Shown: positions 17,673-24,095 of the stretch, piece after piece
How positions within the stretch are numbered: position 1 is the stretch's first letter
Layout of the letters: every line of letters starts with the position of its first letter
Origin: Lachnospiraceae bacterium
GTDB lineage: Bacteria; Bacillota; Clostridia; Lachnospirales; Lachnospiraceae
Assembly (NCBI GenBank): GCA_021771695.1
Contig: JAETON010000001.1
Span: 1 to 64,000 of the forward strand
Reading direction: 5' to 3'
Length of the DNA stretch: 64,000 nt
The notes under the pieces: model-generated
Database searches by the model: none
What the model was told of the DNA's origin: nothing
The model's input: the letters and a program-made list of their open reading frames with translations, nothing else
Made by a program: the position numbers and the translations under genes

Positions 17673-17707
17673 ACAAAAAAACAGACACTTCCGCATCTGT
17701 TTTTTGT
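17673..17707. terminator. bidirectional terminator after Lys-rich secreted protein gene
   Basis: Near-symmetric inverted repeat AAAAAACAGA / TCTGTTTTTT around CACTTCCGCA, directly after the 17720 stop. A-run and T-run on both sides allow termination on either strand. Confidence 0.75.
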
Positions 17708-17719
17708 TACATTAATTTT

Positions 17720-18841
17720 CTATTTTACTACTGGTGGTTCTCCTAAATGATTTCCATATCCTAATTGAATTCTCGTTTCATAATAAGCTATCACCGGCTT
17801 TCCACCTTTATATCCAACAATTTTAAGAGAAACAGACTCTATGTTTCTGTCATTTCGATAAGTTGGACTAAACCACCCAGTCTGCCCAGATGCTATCTTC
17901 ACTTCGTGATTTTCTGGTGTTGGTGTATCAATCTCTTGGATATTATTAGAATTGCCAGTATTACAGTACAACGTAATTCCATTTTTCGCTGTAATATAAC
18001 GATATTCATTATCATGTTTATCATCCAAATAATACACTACATATCCATATCTTCCAAATCCATTCAAACTATAACAATTATCATAATTCTTTGTTACATC
18101 TCTATCACAGTAAATACCATTATCTGTAAATTGTTTTACACTTTCTATTTTCTTATCAAAACCTTCCACATCTATTGGATCAGTAAGTTCCGGCATAGTT
18201 CCATTATAAGGTTTTCCATCCGCTGTTGTATATTCCGGCTTCTTGCTATCATTATTGCTATTATTAATGTTGTTATTGGAAGCATTATAGGCTTTCTTCT
18301 TGTAAGTCTTAAACAACTTTCCTTTTGTATTGTAAACTTTCACGGTTGCTGTTGCATTTCCTGCAGCTTTCCCCAGTTTGATATTAAAATAACCCTTCAC
18401 CTTCGATGCTTTTTTCTTGTAAGTTTTTCCGTTGACCGTAACCTTTACTGTATACTTCGGTCTTGTATAACCTTTAATGTTCTTTGCTGTTTTAGAAAAC
18501 TTATGGATACTCGCTGTCTTTGCAATGACGTAAACTTTTTTCTTTTTGTACAGTTTCTTTCCCTTATAAGCCTTTACATACAGCTTCTTTCCTGCCGGCT
18601 GTTTCGGAATCTTTACTGTATATTTCCCTTTCTTGTTCGCTTTTGCCTTGTAAGTCTTCTTTCCAATCTTGATTTTTACCGTATATTTTTTCTTTGTCTT
18701 TCCCTTCACCTTCGTGGTTGTGTTGTACACCCGGTTCACAGTCAGCTTTTTCTTTGCTGCGCTAACATCAGTTACCTGTAACATGGTAACTGAAAAAAAC
18801 AATACCATGGCTGCCAAGGCTGCTCGTTTTAATCTTCTCAT
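17720..18841 (-). CDS. Lys-rich secreted protein with two Ig-like repeats
   Basis: 373 residues: a signal peptide (RAALAAMVLFFSVTMLQVTDVSA), then two tandem Ig-like repeats (about 32-108 and 109-190) with the shared core KYTVK(I/V)..(G/N)KTYK.KA and ending in KKKVYV / KKKAYN. A short Asn-rich linker leads to a C-terminal region (about 205-373) that I do not recognise. No anchor motif is visible, so it may bind the wall by charge. The gene has its own downstream terminator and belongs to the surface cargo of the element. Confidence 0.75.
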   Translation of the reverse strand: MRRLKRAALAAMVLFFSVTMLQVTDVSAAKKKLTVNRVYNTTTKVKGKTKKKYTVKIKIGKKTYKAKANKKGKYTVKIPKQPAGKKLYVKAYKGKKLYKKKKVYVIAKTASIHKFSKTAKNIKGYTRPKYTVKVTVNGKTYKKKASKVKGYFNIKLGKAAGNATATVKVYNTKGKLFKTYKKKAYNASNNNINNSNNDSKKPEYTTADGKPYNGTMPELTDPIDVEGFDKKIESVKQFTDNGIYCDRDVTKNYDNCYSLNGFGRYGYVVYYLDDKHDNEYRYITAKNGITLYCNTGNSNNIQEIDTPTPENHEVKIASGQTGWFSPTYRNDRNIESVSLKIVGYKGGKPVIAYYETRIQLGYGNHLGEPPVVK

Positions 18842-18863
18842 TTCATTACTCCTTTCCTATCAA

Positions 18864-18977
18864 TCAAAAAAAGTTCAGTATCTCTAAAAAAACATATATC
18901 AGAAATTCCACAAGATCTGCGATCTTATAAAAAACCCATCGGAAAAACCGAAAAATCCAGCTTAATATTGTTATCAT
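18864..18977 (-). CDS. 37-aa hydrophobic/amphipathic membrane peptide
   Basis: A peptide starting MITILSWIFRFFRWVFYKIA, almost entirely hydrophobic and aromatic with regularly spaced Arg/Lys/Asp/Glu. A GGGGG motif lies 10 nt before the chosen ATG; another in-frame ATG three codons earlier overlaps the previous stop codon (ATGTTAA). Coupling to the upstream membrane-protein gene argues for expression. It could be a small membrane-associated regulator or a toxin-like peptide; no antitoxin RNA was identified. Confidence 0.45.
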   Translation of the reverse strand: MITILSWIFRFFRWVFYKIADLVEFLIYVFLEILNFF

Positions 18978-18979
18978 TT

Positions 18980-19423
18980 TTAACATTCCCCCTTTTTCAC
19001 ATATTTCAGAAAAGCGTCCGCAATGCCCATGCAGCACCACACGGTGTATACACAGAACACCCAGAGAATCAATACATACATATCCGTTACTTTCCCTCCG
19101 GTCACGACTGTGAGGATTCCACAAAATACTAAAAACAGCAGAAAATTTAAAATACATAACCCAACCGCTGTTTTTCTGTTACATGGAAGAAGATACGGAC
19201 ATAAAATAAACCCTGCCAGCCCTGCAAAGAAAATCCAAGTCTCCAGCTCCGTAATCTCCATCCCTGCTGTCCTGCTGTCTTGATATACCTTTCTCATCTT
19301 TTCTGCCAATGGCAGTAATCTGATTCTGGTTAACAAAATGAAATAACAAGCCATACATGAACCAATTCCAAAACTGAACACTGCTCTCTTGATCTCTTCT
19401 GCCCCAATGTGGATTTTCTGCAC
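18980..19423 (-). CDS. four-helix membrane protein of unknown function
   Basis: 147 residues with a GTG start preceded by AAGGGG. Four hydrophobic segments (about 14-32, 62-80, 85-108, 114-134). No family recognised. Short distance to the downstream 37-aa peptide gene suggests a two-gene unit within the element's regulatory/cargo end. Confidence 0.6.
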   Translation of the reverse strand: MQKIHIGAEEIKRAVFSFGIGSCMACYFILLTRIRLLPLAEKMRKVYQDSRTAGMEITELETWIFFAGLAGFILCPYLLPCNRKTAVGLCILNFLLFLVFCGILTVVTGGKVTDMYVLILWVFCVYTVWCCMGIADAFLKYVKKGEC

Positions 19424-19476
19424 TTTTCTTTTCCCCTTCTATTCTATACGATATGATTCCTATTTTCAACCTTATG

Positions 19477-19983
19477 CTAAATTTTATATTCTTTTTCTAA
19501 TGAAATATCAAATAAAGTACATAAATTATCCAATTTCTTTTCTATTTCCAAACTGGCACCAGCCGTCATAGCCGCTTTAAAAACTTGATCCGGGCACAGC
19601 CCAAGTCCTCTTTCACCCAATTTCTCTGCCACGATAACCAGTTTTTCATAAATCTGATCTGAAATCGTATAGTCCACCGTAAGTTTTTTCACACACATTC
19701 TCCTTCCCTCCGGTTTTTCTTTTCCATATTCATGAAAAGAACCAGACTCATAACATTCCCTCCACCTTGCAGATGCACGTTCAATTCTCTTCGTGCCAAG
19801 GATCCTGATATCAAATCCGGCATCTTTAAAAATCTGGGACGGTCCTTTTCCCCGATTGTATTCCCTCATAAAACGATATTTAAATTCTTCGGCATAAACA
19901 ATCCTATTATTTTTTACACTGACAACAAAAGGATTCTGCCTCAAGATCTCTATTTCCCATTCCGCAAGATTTCCCCGTCCCAT
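19477..19983 (-). CDS. HTH-containing DNA-binding protein (IS3-like helix-turn-helix)
   Basis: 168 residues. Residues about 27-75 (YAEEFKYRFMREYNRGKGPS..FKDAGFDIRILG) have the look of an IS3-OrfA-type helix-turn-helix. The C-terminal half (about 95-168) is a separate alpha-helical region. It overlaps the preceding gene by 34 bp. A role in regulating the element is likely but not shown; no transposase catalytic domain accompanies it, so it is not an insertion sequence. Confidence 0.6.
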   Translation of the reverse strand: MGRGNLAEWEIEILRQNPFVVSVKNNRIVYAEEFKYRFMREYNRGKGPSQIFKDAGFDIRILGTKRIERASARWRECYESGSFHEYGKEKPEGRRMCVKKLTVDYTISDQIYEKLVIVAEKLGERGLGLCPDQVFKAAMTAGASLEIEKKLDNLCTLFDISLEKEYKI

Positions 19984-20213
19984 CCTTTTTCCTCACTGCC
20001 TTTCATGCTTTTATCAACAACAACACAGCCTCTTTTTCCATACATTGAAGTTACAATGATATCTTCACCTTTCATAAGGTTTGGAGTTATTTGTGCCAAA
20101 TATTCACGTCTTCCCAACTGTACAACTCCAATACCATCTTGAAAGACTTCTTTTATACTTCCCTTTTTTCCAACTAACCCTTTATCTCTTCTCCTAACAA
20201 TATCTGTAATCAA
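19950..20213 (-). CDS. small protein with OB-fold/NfeD-C-like pattern
   Basis: 87 residues, TTG start with GGAGGATATT at correct spacing. The central region (LVGKKGSIKEVF..GIGVVQLGRREYLAQI.....GEDIIVTSMYGKRGCVVV) has the Gly-spaced beta pattern of NfeD C-terminal OB domains, but no membrane segment. The resemblance is weak and I claim no function. It is embedded in the regulatory gene cluster and overlaps the next gene. Confidence 0.55.
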   Translation of the reverse strand: MITDIVRRRDKGLVGKKGSIKEVFQDGIGVVQLGRREYLAQITPNLMKGEDIIVTSMYGKRGCVVVDKSMKGSEEKGWDGEILRNGK

Positions 20214-20232
20214 AATATCCTCCTTTATTATA

Positions 20233-20475
20233 TTAGGAACCGCATGTTTTTCTTACACCTCTCCAAACGATCTGCACGTCTATTTCTTCCAAAGATATAT
20301 CTAACGCTCTGCAGAACTTATCCATCGTGCAGGTCCTGACCTCATCTCCTACTCTCAATTTTGCTAATGTATTAATTGAAATTCCGACCTTTTCCGCAAG
20401 ATCTACAATCCCTATTCCTGCTTCCATGATCTTTTCTTCAACTTTATCCCGGTCTGCTTTCATCATTCTGTACAT
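20233..20475 (-). CDS. Cro/C1-type HTH regulator
   Basis: 80 residues from the ATG at 20475 (MYRMMKADRD); an alternative GTG at 20487 is abutted by the Shine-Dalgarno, which makes it unlikely. The helix-turn-helix (about 20-60; GIVDLAEKVGISINTLAKLRVGDEVRTCTM) is of the HTH_26/XRE type. A small single-domain protein of this sort near the end of a conjugative element is a candidate repressor of the transfer genes. Confidence 0.78.
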   Translation of the reverse strand: MYRMMKADRDKVEEKIMEAGIGIVDLAEKVGISINTLAKLRVGDEVRTCTMDKFCRALDISLEEIDVQIVWRGVRKTCGS

Positions 20476-20499
20476 TTTTACTATCACTCCTTTTATCTT

Positions 20500-20772
20500 T
20501 TATCGAAAAATCTCTATCCCGCAATACGGACAATATTGATATTCTTCCTTATCAATCTGTTCCCCGCAGCTGCCACAAAAATACTTTCCGGAATCTATCT
20601 CACGTGTAACACAGATTCTTTCCTTAGAAGCCTCTTTCCGAAATCTGTTTAACGCCATTTCATACTTCCTGCAGAAACTTTCTGTCTTAAAATCATCTGA
20701 AATATAATCCAACAGCACTTCAAAAAAATGAACAGCTTCAACATTACTGCATTTCCCTTTTATTTCTCTCAT
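20500..20772 (-). CDS. zinc-ribbon small protein
   Basis: 90 residues. The C-terminus holds two CxxC pairs (CGSC and CPYC, about residues 68 and 82), a classic zinc ribbon. The N-terminal 60 residues are helical and charged. RBS AAAGGAG precedes the ATG. It is the outermost gene of the element on this side. Function unknown; DNA or protein binding through the ribbon is plausible. Confidence 0.65.
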   Translation of the reverse strand: MREIKGKCSNVEAVHFFEVLLDYISDDFKTESFCRKYEMALNRFRKEASKERICVTREIDSGKYFCGSCGEQIDKEEYQYCPYCGIEIFR

Positions 20773-21139
20773 TCTGCTCCTTTCTCATCATAATCTCTTT
20801 TATACTTTCATATCGTCAATTTATCTATAAAACCAGCTAAAACATAATAAATCTGCCATACGTTTTCTAAACAAATAGACAATATCAAAATATAAATTTG
20901 CGTTCCTCCGTTCTGCCGCTTCCTCTGCCCTATCGGTTTATTCCCTACACACTTCCAGTACTTTTTACTTTCCATTTTTAGACCAGGTATTAGAATCAGA
21001 CAGCCCCTGCTCCATCACGAGCCATTATCTAGGTACCGTCTTATATATGACAAGCCTTTCTTTCCCTCATTTTCTTGTCACAGAACACGCTAATTGAATT
21101 TTCAATGTACACTTCATTTTTTTTATTGGGATAGCCGCT
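20773..21139. other. AT-rich intergenic region, element/chromosome junction
   Basis: About 370 bp with no open frame of note. It is expected to hold the promoter of the minus-strand element genes and the element end (att), but I could not pick out a confident -35/-10 pair, direct repeat or recombinase site. Sequence around 20990-21050 is less AT-rich than its surroundings and has no recognised function. Confidence 0.5.
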
Positions 21140-21253
21140 TTGACAAAAGCTATTAGAATTGTTAGAATTTGTTTAACCTGTATTTTATCAGGTGACTATC
21201 GAAAGAGTGGTAATTGCTGTTCGCCAAAACATAGAACAATTACTGCTCTTTTT
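21140..21253 (+). ncRNA. candidate small RNA: consensus promoter plus terminator hairpin
   Basis: On the plus strand: -35 TTGACA (21140-21145), 17-nt spacer, -10 TAGAAT (21163-21168). A transcript from about 21175 would contain ACCTG-N8-CAGGT (21176-21193), then a 15-bp stem with a small bulge (arms 21205-21225 and 21234-21248) followed immediately by TTTTT (21249-21253). The product would be about 80 nt with no good open frame and would run towards ptsI. I do not recognise an RNA family. Confidence 0.5.
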
Positions 21254-21261
21254 CCATACGT

Positions 21262-21304
21262 AAAAAAAATGAAACTGAACTCTTTTTTAGTTCAATTTCA
21301 TTTT
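21262..21304 (-). terminator. second minus-strand terminator beyond ptsI
   Basis: A 16-bp stem with one mismatch (arms 21266-21281 and 21289-21304, AAAATGAAACTGAACT type) followed on the minus strand by eight T. It lies beyond the first ptsI terminator and insulates the junction from ptsI transcription. Confidence 0.75.
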
Positions 21305-21336
21305 ACTACTTACCTCATATTTTTTAGTCAATATCT

Positions 21337-21368
21337 AAAAAAGGTCCCAGCCATAAAACTGGAACCCT
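21337..21368 (-). terminator. ptsI terminator
   Basis: Minus-strand stem GGTTCCAG / CTGGGACC (arms 21359-21366 and 21343-21350; one G-T pair) followed by TTTTTT. It begins 24 bp after the ptsI stop. Confidence 0.85.
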
Positions 21369-21389
21369 TTCTTTTACTTCAACTTTATA

Positions 21390-23099
21390 TTAGCTTCTTG
21401 CTCTTTCTTCTAACAGAGCTTTTACTTCAGCTTCTGTTGTTAACTGCATTGCTTCATCAGCCAATGCTTTACATTCATCTAATGTCCATAGAGACATTGT
21501 TTTTCTAGCCTGTAAAATTGCTGTAGCACTTACAGAGAATTCATTTAATCCGAATGCAAGTAACAATGGAATCATCAATGGATCACTTGCAGCTTCTCCA
21601 CACATACCTGCCATAATTCCTTCTTTATTTGCAGCTCCGATAATGTTCTTAATAGAACGAAGAACTGCTGGATTATATGCAGAGTAAAGATATGCTACAT
21701 CAGGATTTCCTCTGTCTGCCGCCATTGTGTAACCTGTTAAGTCATTGGTTCCGATACTGAAGAAATCAGCTTCTTTTGCAAGAATATCAGCAATTAAGCT
21801 GGCTGCTGCTGTTTCCATCATAACTCCGACTTGAATATCTTTGTCATATACAATTCCTTCTGCATCCAGTTCAGCTTTCAGTTCTTCAATAATTGCTTTT
21901 ACAGCACGAAGTTCATCAACACATGTTACCAATGGCACCATGATGCGAATCTTACCAAATGCACTTGCACGAAGCAGAGCTCTTAACTGTGGTCTGTAGA
22001 TGTCTGGTCTCTTTAAGCAGAAACGTACTGCACGGAAACCAAGGAATGGATTTTCTTCTGTAGGCAGTCCAAGATATGGAAGTGCTTTATCTCCACCAAT
22101 ATCCAATGTACGGATAATCACTGGTTTTCCTTCCAAAGTTTCAGCTACTTTCTTATATGCTTCAAACTGAGATTCTTCAGAAGGAACATCATTACTTTCC
22201 ATAAACAGGAATTCTGTTCTAAACAGTCCAACTCCTTCTCCATCTCTTTCCAATACACCAGCTGCTTCTTCCGGTCCGCCGATATTAGCAACCAGCTCTA
22301 CAACATGTCCGTCTGCAGTCTGAGACGGCTGACCAACAAATTTTGCTAATGCTGCTTTTTCTTCCAGATATTTTTCTTTCTTTGCTTTGTATTCTTCTAC
22401 TACAGAAGCTTCTGGTTTTACATAAGCATCTCCTGTAGCACCGTCTAATACAACTTCATCACCATCGTTCACAATAGATGTGATATTTTCAATACTAAGT
22501 ACCGCTGGAATTTCCATAGATCTGCAGATAATTGCAGAATGAGACGTCTTGCCTCCAATCTCAGTTAAAACACCTTCTACGTTCTCAGGTTTAATTCCTG
22601 CAGTCATAGATGGAGTTAAATCTTCTGCAACTAAAATTGTTCCTGCTGGAACAGCACTAATGTCAACTTCTTCGATACCAAGTAAGATTTTGATTAATCG
22701 AGTCTTAATATCACCTAAGTCAGAAGCTCTCTGCTGTGTCAATTCATCTTCTGCCATAGCAAAAATCTGTGCAAAGAAATCACATGCTTCCTCAACTGCA
22801 GCTTCTGCGTTAATCTTTTCTCCATCAATCTTAGCTTCGATCTGCTCTGTAATCGCTGGATCCTGAATCATCAGGATGTGGCCTTCTAAAATTTCGGATT
22901 CCTGTTCACCAGCTGTAACTTTCATTGTTTCTACTAACGCTGTAGTTTTCTCAATGAACACTTCAATCGCATCGCTTAAACGTTTCTTTTCTGCTTCTGT
23001 ATCTTCAATCGTAACTTTCTTGTAATCTAATTCCTGTTCTTTGATTACAACAACTTTACCGATTCCGATTCCAGCAGATGCGCCTATACCTTTATACAT
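21390..23099 (-). CDS. ptsI: PTS enzyme I (phosphoenolpyruvate-protein phosphotransferase)
   Basis: 569 residues, usual length. Cytoplasmic enzyme that takes phosphate from PEP and passes it to HPr. Seen: N-terminal PEP-utilisers domain; the phosphohistidine motif GGKTSHSAIICRSMEIPAV near residue 190; the C-terminal TIM-barrel with LFRTEFLFM, the GGDKALPYLG motif and GMCGEAASDP. It lies 32 bp after ptsH with no signal between, so the two are co-transcribed and share the RAT-controlled leader. Confidence 0.98.
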   Translation of the reverse strand: MYKGIGASAGIGIGKVVVIKEQELDYKKVTIEDTEAEKKRLSDAIEVFIEKTTALVETMKVTAGEQESEILEGHILMIQDPAITEQIEAKIDGEKINAEAAVEEACDFFAQIFAMAEDELTQQRASDLGDIKTRLIKILLGIEEVDISAVPAGTILVAEDLTPSMTAGIKPENVEGVLTEIGGKTSHSAIICRSMEIPAVLSIENITSIVNDGDEVVLDGATGDAYVKPEASVVEEYKAKKEKYLEEKAALAKFVGQPSQTADGHVVELVANIGGPEEAAGVLERDGEGVGLFRTEFLFMESNDVPSEESQFEAYKKVAETLEGKPVIIRTLDIGGDKALPYLGLPTEENPFLGFRAVRFCLKRPDIYRPQLRALLRASAFGKIRIMVPLVTCVDELRAVKAIIEELKAELDAEGIVYDKDIQVGVMMETAAASLIADILAKEADFFSIGTNDLTGYTMAADRGNPDVAYLYSAYNPAVLRSIKNIIGAANKEGIMAGMCGEAASDPLMIPLLLAFGLNEFSVSATAILQARKTMSLWTLDECKALADEAMQLTTEAEVKALLEERARS

Positions 23100-23131
23100 A
23101 TTGCCACCCGTCCTTTATCAAATATTTGTTC

Positions 23132-23395
23132 TTATTCACCTAATCCAGATTCGATTAACTCTGTTGCATGTGCAAGAGCTGCTTCTTCGTCAGCACCTTC
23201 ACATACTAATTCAATTTCAGAACCACATTTGATACAAGCACCAATGATGTTTAATAAACTCTTTGCATTAATTTTCTTATCTTCAAATACGATAGTTACA
23301 TCAGATTCAAACTTTGTAACAGCTTTCGCTAAAACTCCTGCCGGTCTCATGTGTAATCCCTGTTCGTTTTCAATGACAAATTTCTTAGATACCAT
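23132..23395 (-). CDS. ptsH: PTS phosphocarrier protein HPr
   Basis: 87 residues. His15 in EQGLHMRPAG is the site phosphorylated by enzyme I; Ser46 in NAKSLLNIIG is the regulatory site used by HPr kinase in Firmicutes, so the protein can serve catabolite control as well as sugar uptake. The gene is preceded by a 150-bp leader with a promoter, RAT-like site and terminator. Confidence 0.98.
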   Translation of the reverse strand: MVSKKFVIENEQGLHMRPAGVLAKAVTKFESDVTIVFEDKKINAKSLLNIIGACIKCGSEIELVCEGADEEAALAHATELIESGLGE

Positions 23396-23464
23396 AATTC
23401 TTCTCCTTCTCTACTATGAAATATTTTGTAATTATACGTCTGAATTGTATACAGGAAAAAGCAT

Positions 23465-23513
23465 AAAAAAAGACCTATTAACAAATGCAAAAAACACTTC
23501 TTAAATAGGTCTT
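23465..23513 (-). terminator. leader terminator of ptsH overlapping RAT
   Basis: Minus-strand stem AAGACCTATT / AATAGGTCTT (arms 23504-23513 and 23470-23479) followed by a T-run (A-run 23465-23471 on the plus strand). It lies upstream of the ptsH start and its 5' arm shares bases with the RAT-like site, the arrangement needed for antitermination. Confidence 0.85.
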
Positions 23514-23536
23514 GCCTGCCTTACCAGTCACAATCC
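23508..23536 (-). promoter_or_regulatory. RAT-like ribonucleic antiterminator site in ptsH leader
   Basis: Twenty-nine bases read on the minus strand, beginning GGATTGTGACTGGTAAGG and ending GCAAGACC. This is a very close match to RAT sites bound by LicT/SacY/GlcT proteins. Its 3' end overlaps the 5' arm of the downstream terminator, so binding would prevent terminator folding. The candidate binder is encoded immediately upstream. Confidence 0.85.
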
Positions 23537-23551
23537 AATCTCGATGTATTA

Positions 23552-23580
23552 ATCATATCAAATTTGAGATTATAAGTCAA
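23552..23580 (-). promoter_or_regulatory. promoter of ptsH-ptsI
   Basis: Minus strand: -35 TTGACT (23575-23580), 17-nt spacer, -10 TATGAT (23552-23557). Predicted transcription starts near 23545, a few bases before the RAT-like site, so the leader RNA begins with the regulatory hairpins. Confidence 0.8.
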
Positions 23581-23600
23581 TAGATTTCCCCTTTTGACTC

Positions 23601-24083
23601 CTACTCCGGAATCAGACGTTTTACATAGATAATCAAATACATTTTTTCGTCCGCAGACAGTCTGCAGTCATAATGTCCTTCAATATGTTCTACAATCTTT
23701 TGGCTGCAAATGTAAGCTTCCGGATATTTTTTTTGATTTCGCTCATAAAACTCCACATCATCCTCTTCATCTTCAATCATACAGCTTTTTTTTGAAAGAA
23801 CTTCCGTCTCTAAATACTCTAAATGAGTGGCAAATCTTTGATATGATGAATTTTCTGGATTTAATGGAATTTCATAAAACTCTTGGATAATTGCCATAAC
23901 TTCCTGTACAAATGGAGAATTATTTCTTTGATCCAAAGTAAAAATTTTCTCAATCTTATTTTTATCCAATTCATCCCCTGCTTTTTTGCGAAACCCAATT
24001 CCTTTTCCCATTAAAATTACTTCTCTGTTATTTGTATCAAAAGTGCTGACTACATTATTATTAATCACCTTTTGAATTATCAT
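23601..24083 (-). CDS. short BglG/GlcT-family antiterminator with one PRD
   Basis: 160 residues; family members usually have about 280 (RNA-binding domain plus two PRDs). Residues 1-55 (MIIQKVINNNVVSTFDTNNR... KGIGFRKKAG) are a clear CAT RNA-binding domain. Residues about 58-160 form a single PRD with His87 in FATHLEYL; the position where a second PRD histidine is expected holds Tyr153 (YLIIYVKRL). The frame ends naturally, without a trace of a second PRD before the ptsH promoter. It probably binds the RAT of the ptsH leader and responds to HPr-dependent phosphorylation. Confidence 0.88.
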   Translation of the reverse strand: MIIQKVINNNVVSTFDTNNREVILMGKGIGFRKKAGDELDKNKIEKIFTLDQRNNSPFVQEVMAIIQEFYEIPLNPENSSYQRFATHLEYLETEVLSKKSCMIEDEEDDVEFYERNQKKYPEAYICSQKIVEHIEGHYDCRLSADEKMYLIIYVKRLIPE

Positions 24084-24095
24084 TCTTCCGCCCTC

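Larger units (their letters stand above)
1..20800 (-). mobile_element. Tn916/ICEBs1-family integrative conjugative element, partial
   Basis: A collinear set of conjugation genes (two DUF961 proteins, FtsK-like coupling ATPase, MobT relaxase, TcpD, ArdA, TcpE, VirB4-like ATPase, VirB6-like protein, lysozyme-like peptidase, TcpC) follows the order of Tn916 orf23 to orf13. An oriT-like repeat lies between the coupling ATPase and relaxase genes, as in Tn916. No integrase or excisionase is seen, so that end lies outside the window. The right limit near 20,800 is approximate: it is the last element-like gene before the ptsI terminators, and I could not identify an att repeat. The conjugation genes look richer in CCGG-type GC-rich sequence than the chromosomal genes after 21,390. 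Confidence 0.9.

Noticed and set aside
17765-18781. Long plus-strand open frame of 338 codons
   Set aside because: Antisense to the Lys-rich secreted protein; AAA/AAG codons read in reverse give an Ile/Phe/Leu-rich shadow. The sense frame has a signal peptide, repeats, RBS and terminator.
19477-19983. IS3-family transposase OrfA
   Set aside because: Only an HTH-like stretch is present; no OrfB with DDE residues, no terminal inverted repeats.
21140-21508. Plus-strand open frame of 122 codons near ptsI
   Set aside because: It begins with the -35 TTGACA as start codon, runs through three terminator hairpins and into ptsI antisense; no RBS. Better read as promoter and RNA signals.
23601-24083. 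Frameshifted two-PRD antiterminator
   Set aside because: No remnant of a second PRD in any frame before the ptsH promoter; the stop is natural and the leader begins directly after it.
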